DNA from: Pseudomonas phenolilytica
Lineage (GTDB): Bacteria; Pseudomonadota; Gammaproteobacteria; Pseudomonadales; Pseudomonadaceae
DNA length: 64,000 nucleotides
Assembly (NCBI RefSeq): GCF_021432765.1
Contig: NZ_CP058908.1
Location: 3,186,001-3,250,000 of the forward strand
Direction of reading: 5' to 3'
The notes under the pieces are model-generated. The model was not told the origin of the DNA. It saw only the letters and a program-made list of their open reading frames with translations, and did no database searches. The translations under genes and the position numbers were made by a program. Of this stretch, positions 31,075 through 39,400 are shown piece after piece. How positions within the stretch are numbered: position 1 is the stretch's first letter; each line of letters opens with the position of its first letter.

Positions 31075-32415
31075 ATGCACACCCTGCAACAACTCGAGCG
31101 CGGCGATCTGGCCGGCATCACCCGCCTGGACCTGTCTGCCGACCTGCAGGAGTTCCCGGAGGCCATCTTCGGCCTGGCCGACACGCTGGAAGTCCTCAAC
31201 CTCTCGGGCAACCAGCTGAGCGCACTGCCGGCCGATCTGTCACGGCTGCATCGTCTGCGCATCCTGTTCTGCTCCGATAATGCCTTCAGCCAGGTACCGG
31301 AATGCCTGGGCGACTGCGCGCAGCTGGAGATGGTTGGCTTCAAGGCGAACCGCATCACCCACCTGCCCGCCAACGCACTACCGGCGCTGTTACGCTGGCT
31401 GATCCTGACGGACAACCTGCTATCAGAAATTCCTGACGAGCTTGGTGCCTGCAGCCGACTCCAGAAGCTGATGCTGGCCGGCAATCGGTTGCGCTCGCTG
31501 CCTGAGCAGCTGCAGGCTTGCACCCGCCTGGAACTCCTGCGCATCGCCGCCAACCGCCTGGAAGCGCTGCCTGATTGGCTGCTGCACTTACCGCGGCTGG
31601 CCTGGCTGGCCTTTGCCGGCAACCCGTTCAGCGACGCCGAGGAGCTCCGCGCCCTCGCCGCACATTCCCGCCCGGCGGTGGCACGGGAACAGCTCGCACT
31701 GCACGAGGTGCTTGGCCAGGGCGCGTCCGGCATCATCCATCGAGCCAGTTGGCATTCGCCTCATGGGGTCCGGTCGATGGCGGCCAAGCTGTTCAAGGGC
31801 AGCCTGACCAGCGACGGCCTGCCGCACAGCGAGATGGCGGCCTGCCTTGCGGCCGGCGCGCACCCGAATCTGGTCCAGGTCGCCGGGCCACTGGCGGAGC
31901 AACCCGGCAGCGCGGCCGGCTTGCTGATGGAGCTGATCGCGCCGGCGTTCCAGCCGCTGGCCGGCCCGCCGTCGCTGGCCAGCTGCACACGTGACTGCTA
32001 TGCCAGCGACAGCCGTTTCAGCATCGAACAAGTGCTGCGCATCGGCCAGGGCGCCGCTTCCGCGGTTGCGCACCTGCACAGCCGCGGCATCCTGCATGGC
32101 GACCTCTACGCCCACAATCTGCTGGTCAACCCGCATGGCCAGTGCCTGCTCAGCGATTTCGGCGCGGCATCGTTCTTTGGCGCCGACAGCTGCGTCGGGC
32201 AGGCGCTGCAACGTATCGAGGCGCGCGCCTTCGGCTGTCTGCTCGAAGAACTGCTGCAGCGCTGTACGGACACCGGCGATGAGCGCTTGCTTCAGCTCGA
32301 CCAGCTGCGTCAGCAATGCCTGCTCAACGAAAGCCGCGAGCGCCCAGATTTCGCCTCGCTGACAGCCAGCCTGGCGCGAGTCCAAGCGTCCTGCGAAGCG
32401 ACCGCCGGCGCCTAA
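31075..32415 (+). CDS. Leucine-rich-repeat protein kinase
   Basis: A 446-residue soluble protein joining about seven leucine-rich repeats (roughly 15-185, for example LEVLNLSGNQLSALP and LQKLMLAGNRLRSLP) to a eukaryotic-type kinase domain (about 208-440). The kinase has a glycine loop GQGASG (214-219), K238, a candidate E253, a catalytic loop HGDLYAHN (341-348, HGD replacing HRD), and DFG at 361-363, so activity is plausible. No signal peptide or membrane segment, so it is cytosolic. AAGGA precedes the ATG. Substrate and stimulus are unknown. Confidence 0.9.
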   Translation: MHTLQQLERGDLAGITRLDLSADLQEFPEAIFGLADTLEVLNLSGNQLSALPADLSRLHRLRILFCSDNAFSQVPECLGDCAQLEMVGFKANRITHLPANALPALLRWLILTDNLLSEIPDELGACSRLQKLMLAGNRLRSLPEQLQACTRLELLRIAANRLEALPDWLLHLPRLAWLAFAGNPFSDAEELRALAAHSRPAVAREQLALHEVLGQGASGIIHRASWHSPHGVRSMAAKLFKGSLTSDGLPHSEMAACLAAGAHPNLVQVAGPLAEQPGSAAGLLMELIAPAFQPLAGPPSLASCTRDCYASDSRFSIEQVLRIGQGAASAVAHLHSRGILHGDLYAHNLLVNPHGQCLLSDFGAASFFGADSCVGQALQRIEARAFGCLLEELLQRCTDTGDERLLQLDQLRQQCLLNESRERPDFASLTASLARVQASCEATAGA

Positions 32416-32453
32416 CTGTCACGCTTAGCCTTTCATCGAACGGGGAACCTGCC

Positions 32454-32909
32454 ATGCCGTCCCGCGAAACCTCCTCCGACACCGACCATGCGCGCTATCC
32501 CGCGCCCTTTACCGACGCCGCGCTGGCTGATGACCCTTTCGTAAAAGGGCTCAAGCAGCGCTTGCCGGAGGCGCTGCGTGAATCGTTCACGGACGCGCAA
32601 CTCGAGGCACTGCGCCAGGTGTTCGGCGCGCGCTCCTGGGTCAAGCACAAGATCGATCTGCGCGGCACCTTCCGGCTGCTGGGGGCACAGTACTACTTCG
32701 CCGTGCTCGCCGGGCGCAACAAGCGCGGCCACCCACGCACCGGGCAGCACCTGTCGCTGGCTGCCAAGGCGGCGCTGGCTACTCTTTTCCTGCTGATCAG
32801 TACTCTGCTCGGACTGGCGATTCTCTACTTGGTCAAGTCGGCGCTGGGCATCGACCTGCTGCCCAATTACTCGCTCGGCCTGTGGGACTGGTTCAAGGCG
32901 AACTTCTGA
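32454..32909 (+). CDS. Hypothetical single-span membrane protein
   Basis: A 151-residue protein I do not recognise. A soluble N-terminal part contains FTDAALADDPFVKGLKQRLP and the conserved-looking WVKHKIDLRGTFRLLGAQYYF. It is followed by a single strong membrane helix (about 103-127) and a short end, WDWFKANF. GGGGAA stands eight bases before the ATG at 32454. It begins 38 bases after the LRR-kinase and may be cotranscribed; a membrane anchor for the kinase is conceivable but unsupported. Confidence 0.75.
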   Translation: MPSRETSSDTDHARYPAPFTDAALADDPFVKGLKQRLPEALRESFTDAQLEALRQVFGARSWVKHKIDLRGTFRLLGAQYYFAVLAGRNKRGHPRTGQHLSLAAKAALATLFLLISTLLGLAILYLVKSALGIDLLPNYSLGLWDWFKANF

Positions 32910-32996
32910 TATGACTTGACGGGATCAAACGCTGCTCCGGCGAAGAGACCAAACTGATTTGGCCTTACGCAAACACACGCTTAATGGAGGTTACAA

Positions 32997-33530
32997 ATGA
33001 CAGACACGTCGAACAAACCTGCAGCAAGTGACGCCAAGGAGTCCAGCGCCCAGCCGCCAGTTAGCCAGGAAAGCTGGCGCCCGTTCGAAGGCCTGCGTCG
33101 GCAGATCGATCGCCTGTTCGATGATTTCGATCGTTCCTGGCATCGGCCCGGCCGCCACAGCCTGGAAACCACCCCATTCTGGCAGGGCGGGCTCAGTCGT
33201 ATGCCCGCGGTGGACGTGGTCGAGAAGGACCACGCCTTTGAAATAACCGCCGAACTGCCAGGCATGGATCAGGCCGACATCGAGGTAAAACTGGTCGGCG
33301 ATACGCTGATTATCAAGGGCGAAAAGCGCCAAGAGCGTAAAGAAGAGAAGCAGGGTTACCACCTCTCCGAACGCTCGTTCGGCAGCTTCCAGCGCAGTTT
33401 TGCCCTGCCGGACGGAGTCGACCGTGAGCAGATCGACGCCCGCTTCAGCAAGGGCGTGCTGTCGCTCACACTGCCGAAGAAGCCCGGCGCCCAGCCAGGC
33501 GAGAAAGCCATCTCGATCAAAACCGACTGA
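32997..33530 (+). CDS. Hsp20/alpha-crystallin small heat-shock protein
   Basis: A 177-residue ATP-independent holdase. The alpha-crystallin domain (about 68-165) starts at MPAVDVVEKDHAFEITAELPGM and ends with the conserved GVLSLTLPK. A hydrophilic N-terminal arm and a short tail (ISIKTD) flank it. It belongs to the class of longer proteobacterial Hsp20 proteins rather than IbpA. A strong GGAGG lies eight bases before the ATG. No clear sigma-32 promoter or ROSE-like thermometer was found upstream. Confidence 0.93.
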   Translation: MTDTSNKPAASDAKESSAQPPVSQESWRPFEGLRRQIDRLFDDFDRSWHRPGRHSLETTPFWQGGLSRMPAVDVVEKDHAFEITAELPGMDQADIEVKLVGDTLIIKGEKRQERKEEKQGYHLSERSFGSFQRSFALPDGVDREQIDARFSKGVLSLTLPKKPGAQPGEKAISIKTD

Positions 33531-33540
33531 CAACGGAGTA

Positions 33541-33572
33541 ACCGCAGGTCTGATGAATGTCAGACCTGCGGT
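33541..33572 (+). terminator. Perfect hairpin after hsp20
   Basis: ACCGCAGGTCTGA and TCAGACCTGCGGT form an uninterrupted 13-bp stem with a TGAATG loop. The T tract after it is weak (CTGGGTTTC), so it may terminate or stabilise the 3' end. Confidence 0.7.
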
Positions 33573-33651
33573 CTGGGTTTCTCCCTCGACCACCTGAAAC
33601 ATCTGCGCGCTCGACTAGACTCCAGACAACGTCCCCGCACGAGTCTGCAAC

Positions 33652-33870
33652 ATGAGCGAAGAACCGCAGCACAAGCCCATGACCCTGCGCCAGATGCTGC
33701 AAAGCGTATTCGCCGCGGCGCTGGGCGTTCAGAGCGGCAAGAACCGCGCCCGCGATTTCACTCAGGGCAAGCCTGGCCACTTCATCCTGCTCGGCGTTGG
33801 CTTCACGGTGATCTTCGTGCTGGTGCTCATTGCGCTGGTCCGGCTGGTGATCCACCTCGCCGGCGCATGA
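33652..33870 (+). CDS. DUF2970 family membrane protein
   Basis: A 72-residue protein with a basic cytoplasmic first half (MTLRQMLQSVFAAALGVQSGKNRARDF reads as DUF2970) and one C-terminal membrane helix (about 43-69, rich in V, L, I). Function unknown. It is expressed on its own between hsp20 and the divergent 31-aa gene and cysI region. Confidence 0.8.
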   Translation: MSEEPQHKPMTLRQMLQSVFAAALGVQSGKNRARDFTQGKPGHFILLGVGFTVIFVLVLIALVRLVIHLAGA

Positions 33871-33878
33871 GCCCGGCG

Positions 33879-33974
33879 CTACTGATGACTGAGCCAGAAG
33901 ATCGCCGTGCCGACTGCCAGCAGGATCAGGACGAGAATGGCGGCCGCATCTACCAGACTGTCGCGATGATTCAT
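33879..33974 (-). CDS. Candidate 31-aa single-span membrane peptide
   Basis: A very short minus-strand gene. ATG at 33974 is preceded by TGGAG at seven bases, and the frame runs 31 residues to TAG. The product starts MNHRDSLVDA, continues with one membrane helix (AAILVLILLAVGTAIFW) and ends LSHQ. The charge pattern fits an inner-membrane small protein such as those associated with respiratory or transport complexes. It begins about 235 bases upstream of, and divergent from, cysI. Short length keeps confidence moderate. Confidence 0.55.
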   Translation of the reverse strand: MNHRDSLVDAAAILVLILLAVGTAIFWLSHQ

Positions 33975-34209
33975 GGAGCATCTCCATTGGCTACGTGCGA
34001 AAGCACTATCACGAGACCAGTAAAGATCATCGCGACGCCCCCTTCCCGGTCATCGGTCCGATAGCGCCAGAATGGCGTATTTCGTTCTAAACATATTCCC
34101 AAACATCACTTTTGCGTATAACCACGAGCTGGTATCTTGCCGCCCTTCCTCGTAGGGTGCGCAGCCGTGCGCGCGACAAGCTGTAGCCAGCCTGAAAACA
34201 GGACACTTC
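33975..34209 (+). promoter_or_regulatory. Control region of cysI
   Basis: The gene-free stretch between the 31-aa peptide and cysI. TATAAC at 34117-34122 is a plausible -10 for cysI. The DNA just upstream is AT-rich and contains ATATTCCC (34093-34100), which resembles a CysB half-site, and no good -35 is present, as expected for an activator-dependent promoter. CysB control is inference. Confidence 0.4.
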
Positions 34210-35868
34210 ATGTACGTTTACGATCAGTACGACCAACACATCATCGAGGACCGGGTTCGTCAGTTCCGCGATCAGACCCGTCGATTTCTCGCGGGTGAGC
34301 TTGCCGGTGACGAATTTTTGCCTCTGCGCCTGCAGAACGGCCTGTATATCCAGCGTTTCGCCCCGATGCTGCGCATCGCCGTTCCCTATGGTCTGCTGTC
34401 TTCCACCCAGCTGCGCAAGCTGGCGTATATCGCCCGCCGCTATGACAAGGGCTATGCGCATGTGAGTACGCGCACCAACGTGCAATTCAACTGGCCGGAA
34501 CTTGAAGACGTCCCGGATATCCTCGCCGAGCTGGCGACCGTGCAGATGCACGCGATCCAGACCAGCGGCAACTGTATCCGTAACACCACCACCGACCAGT
34601 TCGCCGGCGTTGCCCAGGACGAACTGGTCGATCCGCGCCCGTGGTGTGAAATCATCCGCCAATGGTCGACATTCCACCCGGAATTCGCCTATCTGCCGCG
34701 CAAGTTTAAGATCGCTGTGAATGGCGCCGTCAGCGACCGTGCCGCCATCGAGGTGCATGACATCGGACTGGAAGCGGTGCGCAACGCCGCTGGCGAGCTG
34801 GGCTTCCGCGTCTCGGTTGGCGGAGGCCTGGGCCGCACGCCGATTGTCGGCAGCTTCATCCGTGAGTTCCTGCCGTGGCAGCATCTGCTCAGCTACCTGG
34901 AAGCCATCGTGCGGGTCTACAACCGCTACGGCCGTCGTGACAACAAGTTCAAGGCGCGTATCAAGATTCTGGTCAAGGCGCTGACCCCGGAAGTTTTCGC
35001 CGAGCGCGTCGAGGCCGAGTGGGCCCACCTGAAGGATGGCCCGAGCACCCTGACCGATGCCGAAGTCGAGCGCATCGGACGCTTCTTCGTCGATCCGGCC
35101 TACAAAGAGCTGGAAGATCAGAGTGCTGCCCTCGCGCAGCTGGATGCCGAGCATCCCGGCTTCGCTCGCTGGCGCCAGCGCAACGTGGTCGCGCACAAGA
35201 AGCCCGGTTATGCCGCCGTGACGCTGTCGCTGAAGAGCACGGGCAACACGCCAGGTGATGTCACCGACAAACAGCTAGACGCCATCGCCGACCTGGCCGA
35301 CCGCTACAGTTTCGGCGAGGTGCGCAACTCCCACGAGCAAAACATGATTCTTGCGGACGTCGAGCAAAGCCGCCTGTTCGAGCTGTGGCACGAGCTGCGC
35401 GAACTCGGCGTAGCGACACCGAACATTGGGCTGCTGACCGACATCATCTGCTGCCCCGGCGGCGACTTCTGCTCGCTGGCGAACGCCAAGTCGATCCCGG
35501 TGGCCGAGGCCATCCAGCGCCGCTTCGACGACCTGGATTACCTGTTTGACATCGGCGATCTGGACCTGAACATCTCCGGCTGTATGAACGCCTGCGGTCA
35601 TCACCACATCGGTCATATCGGTATTCTTGGCGTCGACAAGAAAGGCGCCGAGTTCTATCAGGTTTCGCTGGGCGGCAGCTCCGGCCGCGATTCCAGTCTG
35701 GGACAGATTCTCGGCCCGTCCTTCGCACAGGACGTCGTGCCGGATGTGATCGAAAAGATCATCAGCGTCTATGTGGAGCTGCGTACCGAAGATGAACAGT
35801 TTATCGACACCTTCCGCCGCGTCGGCATCGATCCCTTCAAGGAGCGAGTGTATGCAGCGAATCATTAA
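34210..35868 (+). CDS. cysI: Sulfite reductase, ferredoxin-type hemoprotein
   Basis: A 552-residue siroheme and 4Fe-4S enzyme reducing sulfite to sulfide for cysteine synthesis. The cluster/siroheme ligands are present as CPGGDFC and, further on, SGCMNACGHHH. Earlier motifs include STRTNVQFNWPEL and TSGNCIRNTTTDQFAG, shared with nitrite/sulfite reductases. No CysJ flavoprotein is adjacent, which suits the ferredoxin-dependent form seen in pseudomonads. The 3' end overlaps the DUF934 gene by 17 bases, so the two are translated together. Confidence 0.93.
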   Translation: MYVYDQYDQHIIEDRVRQFRDQTRRFLAGELAGDEFLPLRLQNGLYIQRFAPMLRIAVPYGLLSSTQLRKLAYIARRYDKGYAHVSTRTNVQFNWPELEDVPDILAELATVQMHAIQTSGNCIRNTTTDQFAGVAQDELVDPRPWCEIIRQWSTFHPEFAYLPRKFKIAVNGAVSDRAAIEVHDIGLEAVRNAAGELGFRVSVGGGLGRTPIVGSFIREFLPWQHLLSYLEAIVRVYNRYGRRDNKFKARIKILVKALTPEVFAERVEAEWAHLKDGPSTLTDAEVERIGRFFVDPAYKELEDQSAALAQLDAEHPGFARWRQRNVVAHKKPGYAAVTLSLKSTGNTPGDVTDKQLDAIADLADRYSFGEVRNSHEQNMILADVEQSRLFELWHELRELGVATPNIGLLTDIICCPGGDFCSLANAKSIPVAEAIQRRFDDLDYLFDIGDLDLNISGCMNACGHHHIGHIGILGVDKKGAEFYQVSLGGSSGRDSSLGQILGPSFAQDVVPDVIEKIISVYVELRTEDEQFIDTFRRVGIDPFKERVYAANH

Positions 35869-36352
35869 GAACGAGCAGATCATCGACGAAACCTGGCACC
35901 TGCTACCCAAGGAAGAGACGCTGGACGGTCTGTCCAACTGCGATGACGTGATCGTACCGCTGCACCTGTGGATCGATCACGCACACGCACTCAAGGCGCG
36001 TGACGGCGGCCTGGGCATCTGGCTGGACTCCAACGAGCAAGTCGAAGAGATCGCCGACGATCTTGAACATTTTCAGGTAATCGCGCTCAACTTCCCCAAG
36101 TTTACCGATGGTCGCCACTATTCCAGTGCCCGCCTGCTGCGCGAGCGCTATGGCTACAAGGGCGAGATCCGCGCGATTGGCGATGTGCTGCGCGATCAGC
36201 TGTTCTACATGCGCCGCTGTGGGTTCGATGCATTCGCCATTCGCGCCGATCGAGACCCGGAAGACGCGCTGCAGAGCCTGAAGGATTTCTCCGTGCGCTA
36301 TCAGGCCGCAGTGGACGAGCGCCTGCCGCTGTTCCGCCGACGGCAGGGCTAA
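35852..36352 (+). CDS. DUF934 protein, sulfite-reduction partner
   Basis: A 166-residue soluble protein of DUF934, which nearly always accompanies this kind of cysI. Visible features are VIVPLHLWIDH, the central ALNFPKFTDGRHYSSARLLRERYGYKGEIRAIGDVLRDQ type region (DGR-YS-ARLLR-R is the family core) and FDAF near the end. It starts inside cysI after AAGGAG. Role in sulfite reduction, perhaps electron transfer or assembly, is inferred from the constant linkage. Confidence 0.9.
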   Translation: MQRIIKNEQIIDETWHLLPKEETLDGLSNCDDVIVPLHLWIDHAHALKARDGGLGIWLDSNEQVEEIADDLEHFQVIALNFPKFTDGRHYSSARLLRERYGYKGEIRAIGDVLRDQLFYMRRCGFDAFAIRADRDPEDALQSLKDFSVRYQAAVDERLPLFRRRQG

Positions 36353-36366
36353 ACTAAGCCGCACAT

Positions 36367-36398
36367 ATGAAAAACCCGCCTTACGGCGGGTTTTTCAT
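36367..36398. terminator. Bidirectional terminator between cysI operon and acuI
   Basis: ATGAAAAACCCGCC and GGCGGGTTTTTCAT form a perfect 14-bp stem around TTAC, with T tracts on both strands. It serves the cysI operon (+) and the acuI gene (-). Confidence 0.93.
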
Positions 36399-36413
36399 TT
36401 ACGGAACGGGCTG

Positions 36414-37406
36414 TCAGTCCAGCTGCACCAATACCCGCGCCACTTGCTGCCCAGCCAGGATGCACTCAATCGCATCCGGCAGTTGCTGCAGGCTGATCTC
36501 TTCGGCCAGCTGGTCCAGGTGCGGCAGACGCCATTGCAGCGAGAGCTTGTCCCACATCGAGGCCTTCTCGACTAGCGGAATCTCCACCGAGTCGACACCC
36601 AGCAGGTTGACCCCACGCAGGATGAACGGCAGCACGCTGGCTGAAAAGTGCGTTCCGGCGGTCAGACCGCAGCAGGCCACACTGGCCCCACGCTGCAACG
36701 ACTTCACCACGTTGAACAGAATCTCGCCGCCGACGGTATCCACCGCACCGCCCCACTGCTCCTTCAGCAGCGCCTTTTCTGTTCCAGCCTGCAACGCGCT
36801 GCGCTCGACGATCTGGCTGGCGCCCAGACGCCGCAGCAGCTCGCCCTGTTCCGCCTTGCCAGTCATGGCCGCAACGGTATAGCCCAGCCGTGCCAGCAAG
36901 GCCACGGCAATACTGCCCACCCCCCCGGTCGCGCCCGTGACCAGCACCGGCGCCGCACCAGGCTCCAATCCCGCGCGCTCGAGCTTCTCGACACACAGTG
37001 CAGCGGTCAGGCCGGCGGTTCCGAGGATCATCGAATCCCGCAGCGAGAGCCCTTGCGGACGTTTGATCACCCAGGCAGCGGGAACACGGATGTACTGGCC
37101 GAAACCACCTGCGGTGTTCATGCCCAAGTCGTAGCCGGTGACAATCACCTCATCGCCAGCCTTCAGCTCGGCGACGCTCGACGCCTCGACCACGCCCGCT
37201 GCATCGATACCTGGCGTGTGCGGATACTGGCGGGTCACGCCGCGATTGCCGCTGGCCGAGAGTGCGTCTTTGTAGTTCAACGAGGAATAGCGCACCCGGA
37301 TGAGCACCTCGCCGGCGGGCAGCTCATCGATCGATCGCTCGACAATACGTGACGCGAAATGCCCCTGCCCGTCCTCGCTGACCTGCAATGCCTTGAAGCT
37401 ACCCAT
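36414..37406 (-). CDS. acuI: YhdH/AcuI-type NADPH-dependent oxidoreductase
   Basis: A 330-residue zinc-free medium-chain reductase. It has the N-terminal GroES-like domain (YSSLNYKDALSASG, HTPGIDAAGVV) and a Rossmann domain with TGATGGVGSIAV. YhdH/AcuI proteins reduce acryloyl-CoA to propionyl-CoA, detoxifying acrylate formed in DMSP or 3-hydroxypropionate metabolism. The assignment at family level is firm, while the exact substrate here is inferred. The gene lies 11 bases after sohB and is probably in the same transcript. Confidence 0.88.
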   Translation of the reverse strand: MGSFKALQVSEDGQGHFASRIVERSIDELPAGEVLIRVRYSSLNYKDALSASGNRGVTRQYPHTPGIDAAGVVEASSVAELKAGDEVIVTGYDLGMNTAGGFGQYIRVPAAWVIKRPQGLSLRDSMILGTAGLTAALCVEKLERAGLEPGAAPVLVTGATGGVGSIAVALLARLGYTVAAMTGKAEQGELLRRLGASQIVERSALQAGTEKALLKEQWGGAVDTVGGEILFNVVKSLQRGASVACCGLTAGTHFSASVLPFILRGVNLLGVDSVEIPLVEKASMWDKLSLQWRLPHLDQLAEEISLQQLPDAIECILAGQQVARVLVQLD

Positions 37407-37417
37407 GCGCCTCTCCT

Positions 37418-38440
37418 CTATCGCCAGAATTTCTGTTCGTTGATCTGTTTCCAGCCCTTGGCCACGCCGTACTCGATCAAAGCACTGGCCGCCATGCCAA
37501 AGCGCTCGGGCAGACTTTTTTTCTCCGCATAGTGCAGATGGAAAAGCTCAGCCTCATGCGCGCGCTCAGCCAGATACTGGTCGCTGGTCTTGATCTCGTC
37601 AGCCAGATGCTTGCCCAGCGCAGCGGTACCCAACCAGACCTCGCCGGTGGCTACGTCGTCGATGCTGACCTGCTGCCGATAACGCGCAACGAAGTTCTTG
37701 AACAGGTCGTGCGTGGTCTGCAGGTCTTCCTGGAATTTCTCCCGACCCTTTTCGGTGTTCTCACCAAAGACAGTCAGCGTGCGCTTGTACTCACCCGCGG
37801 TAAGCACTTCGAAGTCGACGTCATGCTTCTTCAGTAACCGATGCAGATTGGGCAGTTGCGCCACCACACCGATGGAGCCGAGGATGGCGAACGGCGCGGT
37901 CAGAATCCGATCACCGATGCAAGCCATCATGTAGCCACCGCTGGCCGCAACCTTGTCGACACAGACCGTCAGCGGCACGCCGGCATCGCGGATACGCACC
38001 AACTGCGAAGCCGCCAGGCCATAGCTGTGCACCATGCCGCCACCACTCTCCAGACGCAGCACCACTTCATCCTGCGGTGTGGCCAAGGTCAGCAGCGCGG
38101 TAATTTCGTGACGCAGGCTCTCAACGGCGGACGCCTTGAGGTCGCCATCGAAGTCCAGAACGAATACGCGTGACGGCGTTTCGGACTTCTTGGCCTGCTT
38201 CGCGGCCTTCGCCTCGCGCTTGCGCTGAGCCTTGAGCTGATCTTTCTCCAGTACCGATTGCTCGAGGCGCTCGCGCATCGCCTTGTAGAAATCGTTGAGC
38301 TTGTGCACCTGCAAATTGCCGCCGCTCGACTTGCCGCGACCACGTCGTGACGATGCCACGACGATGAGTACCACCACGATGGCCAGCACCAGTGTCACGG
38401 TCTTGGCCAGAAAACTGGCGTAATCGGCAAGAAATTCCAC
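37418..38440 (-). CDS. sohB: SohB, inner-membrane S49 family peptidase
   Basis: A 340-residue signal-peptide-peptidase-like protease. It has an N-terminal membrane helix (about 8-30, VTLVLAIVVVLIVVAS), a charged linker rich in K/E/A, and an S49 catalytic domain with the nucleophile serine in VAASGGYMMACIGD and a later FAILGSIGVVAQ. The open frame starts far upstream at 38638, but the GTG at 38440 has AGGAG five bases before it and gives the usual (M)EFLADYASFL. Divergent from the histidine phosphatase gene. Confidence 0.9.
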   Translation of the reverse strand: MEFLADYASFLAKTVTLVLAIVVVLIVVASSRRGRGKSSGGNLQVHKLNDFYKAMRERLEQSVLEKDQLKAQRKREAKAAKQAKKSETPSRVFVLDFDGDLKASAVESLRHEITALLTLATPQDEVVLRLESGGGMVHSYGLAASQLVRIRDAGVPLTVCVDKVAASGGYMMACIGDRILTAPFAILGSIGVVAQLPNLHRLLKKHDVDFEVLTAGEYKRTLTVFGENTEKGREKFQEDLQTTHDLFKNFVARYRQQVSIDDVATGEVWLGTAALGKHLADEIKTSDQYLAERAHEAELFHLHYAEKKSLPERFGMAASALIEYGVAKGWKQINEQKFWR

Positions 38441-38539
38441 GATCGCTCCTTGGGTTTGGATGACAGCCGCTGGCATACGCTTGTGCGGCGCCGGATGGGC
38501 AAGCATACCGGGGCGCCTGTAGCGGAACCAGCGCGCGCC

Positions 38540-38563
38540 CAATTCAAACAAACGTATGAATTG
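38540..38563. promoter_or_regulatory. Perfect inverted repeat, candidate operator
   Basis: CAATTCA (38540-38546) and TGAATTG (38557-38563) are exact inverted copies with a 10-base spacer. It ends four bases before the -35 element of the next promoter and lies in the gap between sohB and the divergent histidine phosphatase. This is the position of a transcription factor site; the factor is unknown. Confidence 0.6.
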
Positions 38564-38566
38564 TCG

Positions 38567-38595
38567 TTGACACTCCCCGTCGCTCCTCCTACCCT
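38567..38595 (+). promoter_or_regulatory. Sigma-70 promoter of the histidine phosphatase cluster
   Basis: TTGACA at 38567-38572 and TACCCT at 38590-38595 are spaced by 17 bases, and the ATG is at 38628. The -35 is a consensus match; the -10 is moderate. Confidence 0.6.
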
Positions 38596-38627
38596 CGCGA
38601 AAAACCAGCGAACGGGCACGACAACAC

Positions 38628-39338
38628 ATGGGCAGCATCTACCTGATCAGACATGCTCAGGCGTCTTTCGGTGCACAGGACTACGACGTGCTCTCGCCGC
38701 TGGGCTACCGCCAGGCTGAAGCGCTGGGCGACTATCTGGCGCAGCTCGGCATCCGCTTCGATCGCTGCATCAGCGGTGAACTTCATCGTCAGCAGGACAC
38801 CGCACGTACCACGCTTTCCCGTTTAGCTCACTCAGATGGAAGCCAGCCGTCGCTGGAAATCGACGCGGCGTTCAACGAATTCCAAGCCGATGCGGTTATC
38901 CGTGCGCATCTTCCCGAACTGCTGGAAGTCGAACCGAACGCCCTGCATATCCTGCGCAATGCCGCCAGTCACCGCGCGGAATTTCAGCGCCTGTTCACCT
39001 TCGTCGTGCACCGCTGGATTTCCGGCGAACATGAAAAGGAAGAACTGGAAAGCTGGAGCAGCTTTCTCGAACGCGTCGCCGGCGGCCTGGAGCGCCTGCT
39101 CGAGCAGGCCGAAAAGAGCGACAAGATCGCCGTCTTCACGTCCGGCGGCACCATTACCGCGCTGTTGCAGCGAATCATCGGCGTACCGGCGGTGAAGGCG
39201 TTCGAGTTGAACTGGCAGATCGTCAATACCTCACTCAGCCAGTTGAAATTTCGCGGCCGCGAGGTCGCGCTCGCTTCGTTCAACAGTCATGCGCATCTGC
39301 AATTGTTGAAGAACCCGGAGCTTGTCACTCACCGATAA
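38628..39338 (+). CDS. Histidine phosphatase (phosphoglycerate-mutase superfamily)
   Basis: A 236-residue cytosolic enzyme with the phosphohistidine motif LIRHAQAS at residues 5-12, an arginine-bearing SGELHRQQDTA segment, and a later FTSGGTITALL where the second catalytic histidine region usually lies. Because classic mutases keep a histidine there (SHGG type) and this one reads SGG, the exact activity is uncertain. It is first in a cluster with SCP2, phosphotransferase and SDR genes, suggesting an acyl-CoA or sterol-like lipid role. Confidence 0.85.
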   Translation: MGSIYLIRHAQASFGAQDYDVLSPLGYRQAEALGDYLAQLGIRFDRCISGELHRQQDTARTTLSRLAHSDGSQPSLEIDAAFNEFQADAVIRAHLPELLEVEPNALHILRNAASHRAEFQRLFTFVVHRWISGEHEKEELESWSSFLERVAGGLERLLEQAEKSDKIAVFTSGGTITALLQRIIGVPAVKAFELNWQIVNTSLSQLKFRGREVALASFNSHAHLQLLKNPELVTHR

Positions 39339-39400
39339 GCCCAGCCCAAGAGCGGCCCCAGGCTGCATGTTTCATCCACATCAAAATAAAGGAACACGTC

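Noticed and set aside
32917..32929. TTGACGGGATCAA as an ANR/FNR box
   Set aside because: The half-sites are one base too close (TTGA-N5-TCAA instead of N6).
32910..32996. ROSE-type RNA thermometer or sigma-32 promoter before hsp20
   Set aside because: No sequence pairing well with GGAGG in a ROSE pattern and no CTTGAA/CCCCAT pair were found.
33867..34064. A 65-residue plus-strand frame after the DUF2970 gene
   Set aside because: No SD and poor composition; the opposite strand holds a better supported 31-aa membrane peptide.
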